Positions 1 through 7,614 of a stretch of DNA of 14,180 bases are shown in pieces. Source of the stretch: Bacteroidota bacterium (GTDB taxonomy: Bacteria > Bacteroidota > Bacteroidia > Bacteroidales > Prolixibacteraceae); the NCBI GenBank assembly GCA_030706665.1, contig JAUZOB010000054.1, forward strand, positions 1-14,180, given 5' to 3'. Both the position numbers and the translations under genes were made by a program. Numbering within the stretch: the first letter of the stretch is position 1; each line of letters starts with the position of its first letter. The notes beneath the pieces are model-generated. The model ran no database searches. It was not told where the DNA came from and saw nothing but the letters and a program-made list of their open reading frames with translations.

Positions 1-223
1 GTAACTTATTTACAATATTCAGAAAGACAATGCCTTAAGGGGCGTGTGTTAGATGTTTAATAGCATAGTCTGACTTTTATCATGAATATGAACACAAAAT
101 GCATCTCAGAAATCCCTTGCTTCAACAAAGTACCGGGAACTTTCCCCCTAATATGATTTTGAGGAAATGGAAGGAATAAGAAGTTAAAAAGGTATTTTGT
201 CCGACTTTTTTCTGAAGTTTTTC
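1..223. other. Non-coding leader at the left window edge; no gene recognised
   Basis: No frame on either strand gives a plausible protein here, and I recognise no RNA gene. The only internal symmetry I noticed is a short GGGAA/TTCCC inverted repeat near 134-145, too small to interpret. The right end runs into the leuS promoter. The neighbour further left is outside the window, so part of this stretch could be its trailer. Confidence 0.5.
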
Positions 224-231
224 TAATTTTG
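196..231 (+). promoter_or_regulatory. Predicted leuS promoter (Bacteroidota type)
   Basis: TAATTTTG at 224-231 is an exact match to the Bacteroidota -7 consensus TAnnTTTG. The nearest upstream TTTG is at 196-199, giving a 24-base gap, slightly longer than the usual 17-23, so the -33 element is uncertain. Transcription would start near 238 and leave a leader of about 34 bases before the leuS ATG. Confidence 0.55.
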
Positions 232-271
232 CAACTCTTGTTATGAAACTTTATTAATTGCTTAAAGGAAA

Positions 272-3055
272 ATGGATTATAATTTCAGGGAGATTGAAAA
301 GAAGTGGCAGAGATACTGGCAGGACCACAAAACTTATAAAGTTGATGTTGATAATTCCAAGCCTAAATACTATGTGCTTGACATGTTTCCTTATCCTTCG
401 GGAGCCGGACTTCATGTAGGTCATCCGCTGGGTTATATTGCTTCGGATATTTTCAGTCGCTATAAAAGGATGAAAGGATTTAACGTCCTTCATCCGATGG
501 GTTATGATGCTTACGGACTTCCGGCTGAGCAGTACGCGATACAAACCGGACAGCATCCTGCAATTACTACTGAGAACAATATTAAAAGATATAGAGAGCA
601 ACTTGATAAAATTGGTTTCTCTTACGATTGGAACCGTGAAGTCAGAACATGTGATCCTGAATATTATCATTGGACACAATGGGCCTTCCTGCAAATGTTC
701 AGCCATTATTATGACTATCGGACCAATAAAGCGGAACCTGTTGAAAAATTAACAGAGGAGTTTGCATCCAAAGGAACGAAAGATCTAAATGTAGCTTGTA
801 GCGAGAATCTTTCATTTACTGCTGAAGAATGGCTGGATAAAAGCGAGAAAGAGCAAAGTGTGATTTTGATGAATTATCGTTTGGCTTTTCTTGCTGATGC
901 AATTGTGAACTGGTGCCCCGCGTTAGGAACTGTATTGGCAAACGATGAAGTGAAGGAGGGGGTTTCTGTTCGAGGAGGACATCCTGTGATTCAGAAGACG
1001 ATGAAACAATGGTCTCTCAGAGTATCTGCTTATGCTGAGAGATTACTCAATGGTCTGGATTTGCTGGATTGGAGTGACTCATTAAAAGAAGTTCAGCGAA
1101 ATTGGATTGGTCGTTCTGAAGGTGCTGAGATGATCTTTAAGGTGAAAGACTCCGATCGGGAAATGTTGATTTTCACTACCCGTGCTGATACTGTTTTTGG
1201 GGTGACATTCATGGTATTGGCTCCTGAAAGCGAGCTTGTACCCACACTTACGACTTCTGAGAATAAGGAGCAGGTTGATGCTTATCTTGCAGAGACTAAA
1301 CTTCGTACTGAAAGAGAACGACTCACTGAAGTAAAACGCATTAGCGGTGTATTTACCGGTTCATATGCAATCAATCCATTGAATGGAGAAGAAATTCCGA
1401 TTTGGATTAGTGATTATGTTTTGGCCGGTTATGGGACAGGTGCAATTATGGCTGTTCCTGCTCATGATAGCCGCGACTTTGCTTTTGCACGATATTTCAA
1501 TCTTCCCATCGTTCAGGTTGTTATTCCCAAAGGTGAAACGGTAAGTGATCCTTTGACTTGGGAAGAATCAATTGATTCAAAAGAAGGGGTAATGATTAAC
1601 TCCGGTTTTTTGAATGGATTGGAAGTTCCAGAGGCTATTGCAAAGACAAAAGAATATATTTCGGAAAAAGGAATTGGGAAAGTAAAAGTAAACTATCGAC
1701 TCAGAGATGCTATCTTTAGTCGTCAGCGCTATTGGGGGGAACCTTTTCCAATCTATTATAAAGATGGGATGCCTTACCCTTTGGCAGAAGAAAAGCTTCC
1801 GCTTGAGTTACCTGAAATTGATAAATATCTTCCTACAGAAAGCGGAGAACCTCCTTTGGGAAGAGCAAAAAATTGGTGTACTGACGAAGGAGATCCCCTT
1901 GAATTAAATACAATGCCTGGATTTGCCGGTTCTTCTGCTTATTATCTGAGATATATGGATCCTCACAATAAGAAAGCACTGGTATCTGAAGAAGCCAATG
2001 AATATTGGCAGGATGTGGATCTTTATATCGGAGGAACGGAACACGCTACCGGTCATTTGATATATTCCCGCTTTTGGAATAAATTTTTATACGACCTTGG
2101 AAAAGTATGCAAGGATGAACCGTTCCGTAAACTGATAAATCAGGGGATGATCCAGGGACGATCGAGTTTCGTTTATCGAATTAAAGGATCAAACACATTT
2201 GTGTCTTACAATCTTAAAGATCAGTATGATGTGACTCCGATCCATGTTGATGTTAACATGGTGGATAATGACATTCTGGATACGGAGAGATTTAAACAAT
2301 GGAATCCGGAATATCAGAATGCTGAATTCATCCTTGAAAATGAGAAATATATTTGCGGATGGGCCGTTGAAAAAATGTCTAAGTCAATGTTTAACGTTGT
2401 GAATCCTGATGATATCGTCGAGAATAACGGAGCGGATACATTAAGGCTTTATGAAATGTTTCTGGGGCCTTTGGAAGCATCTAAGCCATGGGATACCAAT
2501 GGAATTGACGGCGTGCATAAATTTCTCCGTAAAGTATGGAGATTGTTCCATGATGATCAGAATAATTTCTTCGTCAGTGATTCAGAACCATCATCTGAAG
2601 AATTGAAGGTACTTCATCGGACTATCAGAAAAATAGAAGATGATATTAATCGTTTTTCGTTTAATACCTCTGTCAGTGCATTTATGATCTGCGTCAACGA
2701 ATTGTCTTCGTTAAAATGCAATAAACGAGCAATTCTGGAGCCATTTGTTCGAATGTTAGCCCCATTTGCCCCTCATATCTGTGAAGAGTTGTGGCAAATA
2801 CTGGGACATGCCAACAGCATTACTGTGGTTGATTTCCCTGCTTATGAGGAAAGTTATCTGATTGAAAACACATTTACTTATCCTGTATCATTTAACGGGA
2901 AGGTTCGTTTTAAGTTAGAACTATCGCTCGATTCCAAGGAAGATGAAATCAAACAAATAGTAATTGAGCATGAACTGGCTCAACGTTATTTGCTAGGTCA
3001 GACTCCGAAAAAGATAATCATTGTTCGGGGTAAAATCATTAATGTTGTTTTATAA
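272..3055 (+). CDS. leuS: Leucyl-tRNA synthetase
   Basis: This 927-residue class Ia aminoacyl-tRNA synthetase charges tRNA-Leu with leucine in the cytoplasm. Visible landmarks in order: the HIGH-type motif HVGH at 48-51; a Bacteroidales-type insertion around 149-205; a VNWCPALG zinc-region motif from 212; the CP1 editing domain with TTRADT from 302 and HDSRD at 398-402 for hydrolysis of mischarged tRNA; the SRQRYWGEP motif; a long insertion before the second signature; KMSKS at 701-705; then the all-helical anticodon-binding domain to the C-terminus. It is longer than the E. coli enzyme (860 residues) and close to, slightly shorter than, Bacteroides LeuRS (about 940). The ATG at 272 follows AAAGGA and leads straight into the conserved MDYNFREIEKKWQ start, so the start is secure. 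All catalytic motifs are intact. Confidence 0.98.
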   Translation: MDYNFREIEKKWQRYWQDHKTYKVDVDNSKPKYYVLDMFPYPSGAGLHVGHPLGYIASDIFSRYKRMKGFNVLHPMGYDAYGLPAEQYAIQTGQHPAITTENNIKRYREQLDKIGFSYDWNREVRTCDPEYYHWTQWAFLQMFSHYYDYRTNKAEPVEKLTEEFASKGTKDLNVACSENLSFTAEEWLDKSEKEQSVILMNYRLAFLADAIVNWCPALGTVLANDEVKEGVSVRGGHPVIQKTMKQWSLRVSAYAERLLNGLDLLDWSDSLKEVQRNWIGRSEGAEMIFKVKDSDREMLIFTTRADTVFGVTFMVLAPESELVPTLTTSENKEQVDAYLAETKLRTERERLTEVKRISGVFTGSYAINPLNGEEIPIWISDYVLAGYGTGAIMAVPAHDSRDFAFARYFNLPIVQVVIPKGETVSDPLTWEESIDSKEGVMINSGFLNGLEVPEAIAKTKEYISEKGIGKVKVNYRLRDAIFSRQRYWGEPFPIYYKDGMPYPLAEEKLPLELPEIDKYLPTESGEPPLGRAKNWCTDEGDPLELNTMPGFAGSSAYYLRYMDPHNKKALVSEEANEYWQDVDLYIGGTEHATGHLIYSRFWNKFLYDLGKVCKDEPFRKLINQGMIQGRSSFVYRIKGSNTFVSYNLKDQYDVTPIHVDVNMVDNDILDTERFKQWNPEYQNAEFILENEKYICGWAVEKMSKSMFNVVNPDDIVENNGADTLRLYEMFLGPLEASKPWDTNGIDGVHKFLRKVWRLFHDDQNNFFVSDSEPSSEELKVLHRTIRKIEDDINRFSFNTSVSAFMICVNELSSLKCNKRAILEPFVRMLAPFAPHICEELWQILGHANSITVVDFPAYEESYLIENTFTYPVSFNGKVRFKLELSLDSKEDEIKQIVIEHELAQRYLLGQTPKKIIIVRGKIINVVL

Positions 3056-3076
3056 TCAGGAAGAATAATATAGAAG

Positions 3077-3113
3077 AAAAAGCGCAGGACCATTCGTGTT
3101 CTTGCGCTTTTTT
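3077..3113 (+). terminator. Terminator-like hairpin after leuS, abutting the yitT start
   Basis: AAAAAGCGCA at 3077-3086 pairs perfectly with TGCGCTTTTT from 3103, and the stem can extend inward through a G-T, a G-C and an A-T pair. A six-T run (3108-3113) closes it, as in an intrinsic terminator. The 5' A-run gives a T-run on the other strand too, so it could act in both directions. The T-run is followed directly by GGAGG (3114-3118) and the yitT start codon. Confidence 0.75.
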
Positions 3114-3121
3114 GGAGGATA

Positions 3122-3985
3122 ATGATAATGAGTGCAAAAGTTCTGAGTGAAATTAAATCTTATGCCATCATCTTTATTGGGAATCTGTTGTATGCAATAG
3201 GTATGATGGTTTTAATTATTCCTGCAAAGATTACAGGTGGCGGAATAAGTGGTGTTTGTGCAACTCTCTTTTATGCGATCAGATTACCGATCGGTCTGAC
3301 CTATTTTGTAATTAACATCTTTCTGATATTTCTTGCAATCAAAGTTTTAGGTGCAAAGTTCGGGATTAAAACAGTATTTGGAATGACTGTGCTTTCAATC
3401 TTGATGACTATTGGACAGCAACTGAATTTGCAGCCGATCGTAAAAGATAGTTTCCTGGCAGCTGTATTGGGTGGAATTTTATGCGGAACAGGATTGGGAG
3501 TTGTTTTCTCTCAGGGAGGAAGTTCCGGGGGAACGGATATTATTGCAATGATAATTAATAAATACAGAAACATTAGTCCGGGTAGGATTATAATGTATTG
3601 TGATGTGATTATTATTGGATCTTCCTGGTTCGTTTTGCACTCTATTGAAAAAGTAGTTTATAGTTATGTTTCCATGTGGGTTGTTTCATATGCCATTGAT
3701 GCTTTTTTAAGTGGAGCGAATCAATCTGCACAAATTTTTATATTTTCACCCAAGTATGAAGAGATTGCAGATTTTATAACTTTTGATACAAAACGTGGGC
3801 TAACACTGCTTGACGGAGTTGGGTGGTATACGAAGCAGGATGTAAAAGTCATTGTCACGATTGTCCGCAAGCGTGAAGTTAGTGAAATATTTAAAGCGAT
3901 AAAGAAGATTGATCCGGATGCTTTTATCTCGATGGGAAGTGTAATGGGAGTTTTTGGGGAAGGATTTGAACAGATTAAGCATTAA
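3122..3985 (+). CDS. YitT-family membrane protein with C-terminal DUF2179 domain
   Basis: This is a 287-residue inner-membrane protein of the YitT/DUF161 family. Its biochemical function is not established, so no substrate is claimed. Six hydrophobic segments are visible at about 13-33, 58-76, 82-100, 110-130, 155-172 and 177-195. The glycine-rich family motifs GGGISGV (39-45) and GGSSGGTDI (132-140) are present. The soluble tail, about 225-278 (RGLTLLDGVGWY, then IDPDAF), is the DUF2179 domain. The start is ambiguous: GGAGG at 3114-3118 is only 3 bases from the ATG at 3122 but 9 bases from a second in-frame ATG at 3128, which has the better spacing. leuS followed by yitT is a familiar neighbourhood in Bacteroidales. 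The M23 peptidase gene starts 11 bases downstream, so the two are probably co-transcribed. Confidence 0.9.
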   Translation: MIMSAKVLSEIKSYAIIFIGNLLYAIGMMVLIIPAKITGGGISGVCATLFYAIRLPIGLTYFVINIFLIFLAIKVLGAKFGIKTVFGMTVLSILMTIGQQLNLQPIVKDSFLAAVLGGILCGTGLGVVFSQGGSSGGTDIIAMIINKYRNISPGRIIMYCDVIIIGSSWFVLHSIEKVVYSYVSMWVVSYAIDAFLSGANQSAQIFIFSPKYEEIADFITFDTKRGLTLLDGVGWYTKQDVKVIVTIVRKREVSEIFKAIKKIDPDAFISMGSVMGVFGEGFEQIKH

Positions 3986-3996
3986 AAAAGTTGCAA

Positions 3997-5277
3997 ATGA
4001 GGAAAAGACCTTTATTTATAATCACTCTAATTTTAGTTGTTGGGATTGTTATCTTTTGGATAGGAGTTAACAGTAACTGGTTTAATATTGGCAAAAAGAA
4101 GATAGCGAAAACACATTTTGTGATGCCGTCTCGTCTTTATGGAATCCCGATCGATTCCTTTAAAGTGAAAGAGTATGTGGTAAAAAGAGATCAAAATCTA
4201 TCTAACATTCTTTCGGATCTTGATTTTACCAATATTGAAATAGATAAACTGAATAACAATGCCAAAGGTATCTTTGATTTAAGGACAATTAAATCAGGAC
4301 ATAAGTACGCATTGTTCAAATCGAAGAAGACGAAAGCTTCACGGTTCCTGGTATATGAAAATAGCCCGATGGACTATGTCGTTTTCCAATTATACGACAG
4401 CTTCAAGGTAGAAATTGGGAAAGAACCGGTAGAGAAGAAACACAGAACGATTTCAGGAGTTGTTGAGTCTTCCTTATGGAATACAATGAATGAACAGAAA
4501 ATAAGTCCGATGCTGGCAATGTCGTTGTACGAGATCTATCAATATTCGATTGACTTCTTTGGAATCCAGAAAGGCGATAAATTTCGTGTCGTTTACGATG
4601 AACTCCAGGTTGGTGGGCAAACTGTTCAGATTGAGAAGATCTATGCCGCTGAGTTTGTACACATGGGGCAGTCGTTTACCGCGATTCCTTTCAAACAGAA
4701 TGGACAGCTTCGGTTTTTTGATCAGTTGGGGAAAAGCATGAGAAAAGCATTTAGGAAGGCGCCACTTGATTATTTCAGAATTACTTCTCTTTTTTCGAAT
4801 AGCAGGTTTCATCCAGTGTTGAAGATTTTCAGACCTCATCATGGGGTGGATTATGCTGCACCCATAGGAACTCCTGTATATTCAATTGGAGATGGTACAA
4901 TTATGAAACGGGCATATCAACCCGGAGGTGGTGGAAATTACCTGATGATCAAGCATAATGCGACCTATTCGACCAGTTATATGCATCTTCGTAATTTCGC
5001 CGGAGGAACATCACCCGGAGCCAGAGTGAAAATGGGACAAGTAATTGGGTATGTCGGAAGAACGGGATTGGCATCGGGACCTCATCTTGATTTTAGGGTC
5101 TATTTAAAAGGAACACCCATTAATCCTTTAAAGATGGTATCGCCTCCGTCAGATCCGATTCGCGGAAAAGACGTGAAGCCATTCAAAGCTTATCGTGATT
5201 CAGTCATGAAAGAACTTTCTGCGATACAATTTGTGTCGGTTAATAATAAAAGTAAAGCCCTTAGGTTCTTTCCTTAA
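3997..5277 (+). CDS. MepM/Csd3-like M23 metallopeptidase, membrane-anchored
   Basis: This 426-residue protein is a probable peptidoglycan endopeptidase that cuts peptide cross-links on the outer face of the inner membrane. An N-terminal hydrophobic segment (about 5-23) serves as signal anchor. A domain resembling the MepM/Csd3 N-terminal regions follows (YVVKRDQNLSNIL near 60, then a second domain near 155-260). The M23 (LytM) domain covers about 262-385. Visible active-site positions are H281 and D285 (HHGVD), H330 (YMHL) and H363-x-D365 (PHLDF). Most M23 enzymes have HxH at the last motif, so the third zinc ligand is Asp here. A TTG at 3991 could extend the frame by two residues, but the ATG at 3997 is preferred because TTG starts are rare and nothing is gained. 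The gene lies 11 bases after yitT. The activity is inferred from family resemblance. Confidence 0.9.
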   Translation: MRKRPLFIITLILVVGIVIFWIGVNSNWFNIGKKKIAKTHFVMPSRLYGIPIDSFKVKEYVVKRDQNLSNILSDLDFTNIEIDKLNNNAKGIFDLRTIKSGHKYALFKSKKTKASRFLVYENSPMDYVVFQLYDSFKVEIGKEPVEKKHRTISGVVESSLWNTMNEQKISPMLAMSLYEIYQYSIDFFGIQKGDKFRVVYDELQVGGQTVQIEKIYAAEFVHMGQSFTAIPFKQNGQLRFFDQLGKSMRKAFRKAPLDYFRITSLFSNSRFHPVLKIFRPHHGVDYAAPIGTPVYSIGDGTIMKRAYQPGGGGNYLMIKHNATYSTSYMHLRNFAGGTSPGARVKMGQVIGYVGRTGLASGPHLDFRVYLKGTPINPLKMVSPPSDPIRGKDVKPFKAYRDSVMKELSAIQFVSVNNKSKALRFFP

Positions 5278-5284
5278 GGGCTTT
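5254..5284. terminator. Hairpin overlapping the stop codon of the M23 gene
   Basis: AAAGCCCTTA at 5254-5263 pairs perfectly with TAAGGGCTTT at 5275-5284, with a G-T and a G-C pair possible inside. The right arm contains the TAA stop codon of the peptidase gene. The T-rich tail is poor on the plus strand and better on the minus strand, where the stem is followed by TTTACTTTTATTATT. It may therefore stop purN transcripts as well as protect or end the peptidase mRNA. Confidence 0.55.
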
Positions 5285-5318
5285 GCTCTTACAGAATGGG
5301 GAGTGTTGCTTCCCGGTG

Positions 5319-5359
5319 TCCTGAATCAGTGAGTTGATACTGCCGATTCAGGATTTTAT
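5319..5359 (+). terminator. Intrinsic terminator between the convergent M23 and purN genes
   Basis: TCCTGAATC at 5319-5327 pairs with GATTCAGGA at 5345-5353, a 9-bp stem with a 17-base loop, followed on the plus strand by TTTTATTT. The T-run overlaps the purN stop codon on the other strand. Orientation and position suit termination of the yitT-M23 transcript. Confidence 0.55.
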
Positions 5360-5916
5360 TTGATCAGTAACTGTTCAATAACTTTTGCGAAGTGTTCGTA
5401 TTCGAGAGCATGAACTTTAGACGCAACCATTTCAGGAGTATCATCAGAGGAAACAGGGCATTTTGCCTGGAATATAGTCTGTCCTTCATCATAGAGTTCA
5501 TTTACGTAGTGAATTGTGATACCGCTTTCTGAATCATGATTTTCAACAACAGCTTCATGAACTTTCATGCCAAACATTCCTTTTCCACCATACTTGGGTA
5601 AAAGAGCAGGGTGAATGTTAATGATCGTATAGTTCTTCAGTAGATTCTGAGGAACAAGCCACAGGAATCCGGCTAATACAATCAGATCGATATTGCGCTT
5701 CTGAAGCAAAGACAAAATTTCATCGGTCTCATATAATGTATGACGATTGAAAGTAAAGGATGGGATGTTTAAATTCCGGGCACGTTCAAGTACATACGCT
5801 TTAGGGTTGTTTGAAAGGATACAGTCGACCTTAACTTGGGAGTGTGAACTAAAATACTCCGCAATTGCCTGAGCGTTGGTTCCTGATCCGGATGCAAAGA
5901 TTGCAATGTTCTTCAT
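5356..5916 (-). CDS. purN: Phosphoribosylglycinamide formyltransferase (GAR transformylase)
   Basis: This 186-residue cytoplasmic enzyme transfers a formyl group from 10-formyl-tetrahydrofolate to GAR, an early step of purine synthesis. The N-terminal FASGSGTNAQAI (7-18) is the phosphoribosyl-substrate loop. The catalytic triad of the family is visible: N100 and H102 in INIHPALLPKY, and D143 in LYDEGQ, matching Asn106, His108 and Asp144 of E. coli PurN. The length is slightly shorter than E. coli PurN (212), mainly at the C-terminus, as is common in Bacteroidota. The ATG at 5916 leads directly into the conserved KNIAIFASG strand. The gene stands alone, divergent from acpP, with 183 bases between them. 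A near-consensus box TACTTTTA (minus strand, 5971-5964; seven of eight positions of TAnnTTTG) lies about 50 bases upstream of the start, without a clear -33 element. Confidence 0.97.
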   Translation of the reverse strand: MKNIAIFASGSGTNAQAIAEYFSSHSQVKVDCILSNNPKAYVLERARNLNIPSFTFNRHTLYETDEILSLLQKRNIDLIVLAGFLWLVPQNLLKNYTIINIHPALLPKYGGKGMFGMKVHEAVVENHDSESGITIHYVNELYDEGQTIFQAKCPVSSDDTPEMVASKVHALEYEHFAKVIEQLLIK

Positions 5917-6021
5917 AATAAGGAGGAATATTTCTAATTTTTGAATTTATCTTTTTAAAAGTGTAAAAGTATGGGTTTTTAGAAACTTGCAGGCCCCCAA
6001 ACCGCAATTAATTCAAAAAAA

Positions 6022-6053
6022 TTGATATTGTTTTATCATTTTTTATTACTTTG
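6022..6053 (+). promoter_or_regulatory. Predicted promoter of the acpP-fabF-rnc cluster
   Basis: TTACTTTG at 6046-6053 matches seven of eight positions of TAnnTTTG, and TTG at 6022-6024 lies 21 bases upstream, within the usual spacing for Bacteroidota. Transcription would begin near 6060 and leave a leader of about 40 bases before acpP. No other good box lies in the acpP side of the 183-base divergent region. Confidence 0.6.
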
Positions 6054-6099
6054 CAGCCCGAAATTTCTTAAAACGAATTATTAACTAAAATTTTGAGTT

Positions 6100-6339
6100 A
6101 TGTCTGAAATTGCAGCTAAGGTAAAAGCAATTATTGTTGACAAATTAGGAGTTGACGAAAACGAAGTAGTTAACGAGGCATCTTTCACAAATGACTTAGG
6201 TGCTGATTCACTTGACACCGTTGAGTTGATTATGGAATTCGAAAAAGAATTCAATATTGCTATCCCCGATGATCAGGCAGAAAAGATTGGTACTGTAGGA
6301 GAAGCAGTTACTTACATTGAAGCTAACATCAATAAGTAA
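6100..6339 (+). CDS. acpP: Acyl carrier protein
   Basis: This small acidic protein of 79 residues carries growing acyl chains during fatty-acid synthesis, attached to a phosphopantetheine arm. The attachment site is S37 in the GADSLD motif (35-39 region), in the usual place at the start of helix II (DSLDTVELIMEFEKEF). Length and four-helix pattern are standard. The ATG at 6100 gives the full helix I. It is the first gene of a cluster with fabF 24 bases downstream, so its product and its partner elongating enzyme are probably co-expressed. Confidence 0.98.
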   Translation: MSEIAAKVKAIIVDKLGVDENEVVNEASFTNDLGADSLDTVELIMEFEKEFNIAIPDDQAEKIGTVGEAVTYIEANINK

Positions 6340-6363
6340 TTATAAACTGAAAAATTTTTTTTC

Positions 6364-7608
6364 ATGGAATTGAAACGAGTAGTAGTAACCGGTATGGGGA
6401 CCGTTAACCCACTGGGAAACTCGATACCCGAGTTCTGGGAAGGGTTGAAGAATGGGGTTAATGGTGTTGGACCGATTACTCGTTTTGATGCTTCTAAGCA
6501 GAAAACACAGTTCGCCTGTGAGGTGAAGGGTTTCGATCCGACTGTGTATGTTGACAAGAAGGAAGTCCGCAGATACGACCTCTATTCTTTGTTTGCTTTT
6601 GCTGCGGCTGAGCAGGCCGTAAAAGATTCAGGATTGGATCTTGAAAAGATAAACAAAGAAAGAGCAGGAGTAATCTGGGGAGCCGGTATTGGTGGACTGG
6701 GGACCTTTTTTCACGAAGTAAGGGATTATAATCCTGAGAATCCGAAAATGTCTCCTTTTTTTATTCCTAAAATGATTGCCAACATAGCCGGAGGCATGAT
6801 CGCGGTCAGATATGGCTTCCGGGGAATAAACCTAACCACTGTCACTGCCTGTGCATCTTCCACTCATTCGCTTATTGACGCTATGACCTATATTCGTTTA
6901 GGCAAAGCAGATGTATTTGTTGCGGGTGGGTCTGAAGCTGCTATTAATGAGGCTGGTGTATGTGGTTTCAATTCCATGCGTGCATTATCAACCCGGAATG
7001 ATGATCCTTCAACTGCATCTCGTCCTTTTGATAGAGACAGAGATGGATTTGTAATGGGTGAAGGTTCCGGAGCTCTGATTCTTGAAGAGTATGAACATGC
7101 AATCAACAGTGGTGCTAAAATTTATGCAGAACTTGTTGGTGGTGCAATGACAGCTGATGCATATCATATGACAGCTCCTGATCCTGAAGGACGTGGTGCT
7201 TGTTCTGTAATGCGTCTTGCTGTTGAAGATGCTGGATTAAAACCTGAAGACGTTGACTATGTCAATGTTCATGGGACTTCTACTGGTTTAGGCGATCTTG
7301 CTGAAACGAAAGCAATTCTTAAAACTTTCGGTGAGCATGCGTATAAAATGAGTATTAGTTCTACCAAGTCAATGACCGGACACCTTTTGGGTGCTGCTGG
7401 TACGATTGAATCTATTGCATCAATTTTAGCTCTTCAGCATGGAGTAATTCCTCCTACTATTAATCAGTTTAATCTTGATCCTGATCTTGATCCAAATCTC
7501 GATTATACATTTAATCACGCAAAAGAACGTCAAATTAATGTCGCTCTGAGCAATACTTTTGGATTTGGTGGTCATAATGGGACTGTTTTGTTTAAAAAAT
7601 TATCTTAA
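6364..7608 (+). CDS. fabF: Beta-ketoacyl-ACP synthase II (KAS II)
   Basis: This 414-residue thiolase-fold enzyme condenses malonyl-ACP with acyl-ACP to lengthen fatty acids. The catalytic residues fall at the same numbers as in E. coli FabF: C163 in TACASSTHS, H303 in NVHGTST, and H340 in MTGHLLGAAG, with K335 nearby. Other family marks are GTVNPLG near the N-terminus, DRDGFVMGEG (226-234) and the C-terminal glycine-rich FGFGGHNGT loop. Length is normal. The start is the ATG at 6364, directly before ELKRVVVTGMG. It follows acpP by 24 bases and precedes rnc by only 6 bases, so all three are probably transcribed together, unless the hairpin inside rnc ends part of the transcripts. Confidence 0.98.
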   Translation: MELKRVVVTGMGTVNPLGNSIPEFWEGLKNGVNGVGPITRFDASKQKTQFACEVKGFDPTVYVDKKEVRRYDLYSLFAFAAAEQAVKDSGLDLEKINKERAGVIWGAGIGGLGTFFHEVRDYNPENPKMSPFFIPKMIANIAGGMIAVRYGFRGINLTTVTACASSTHSLIDAMTYIRLGKADVFVAGGSEAAINEAGVCGFNSMRALSTRNDDPSTASRPFDRDRDGFVMGEGSGALILEEYEHAINSGAKIYAELVGGAMTADAYHMTAPDPEGRGACSVMRLAVEDAGLKPEDVDYVNVHGTSTGLGDLAETKAILKTFGEHAYKMSISSTKSMTGHLLGAAGTIESIASILALQHGVIPPTINQFNLDPDLDPNLDYTFNHAKERQINVALSNTFGFGGHNGTVLFKKLS

Positions 7609-7614
7609 ACTAAG

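Noticed and set aside
254..706. Open frame of 150 residues on the minus strand
   Set aside because: It lies opposite leuS, whose conserved HIGH-motif region fully explains the sequence; the translated frame has no family resemblance.
3991..3996. TTG start two codons upstream of the M23 peptidase ATG
   Set aside because: The ATG at 3997 is nearby, and TTG is a rare start in this phylum; the two extra residues add nothing.
4474..4842. Open frame of 122 residues on the minus strand
   Set aside because: It is antisense to conserved parts of the M23 peptidase and shows no domain or plausible start signal.
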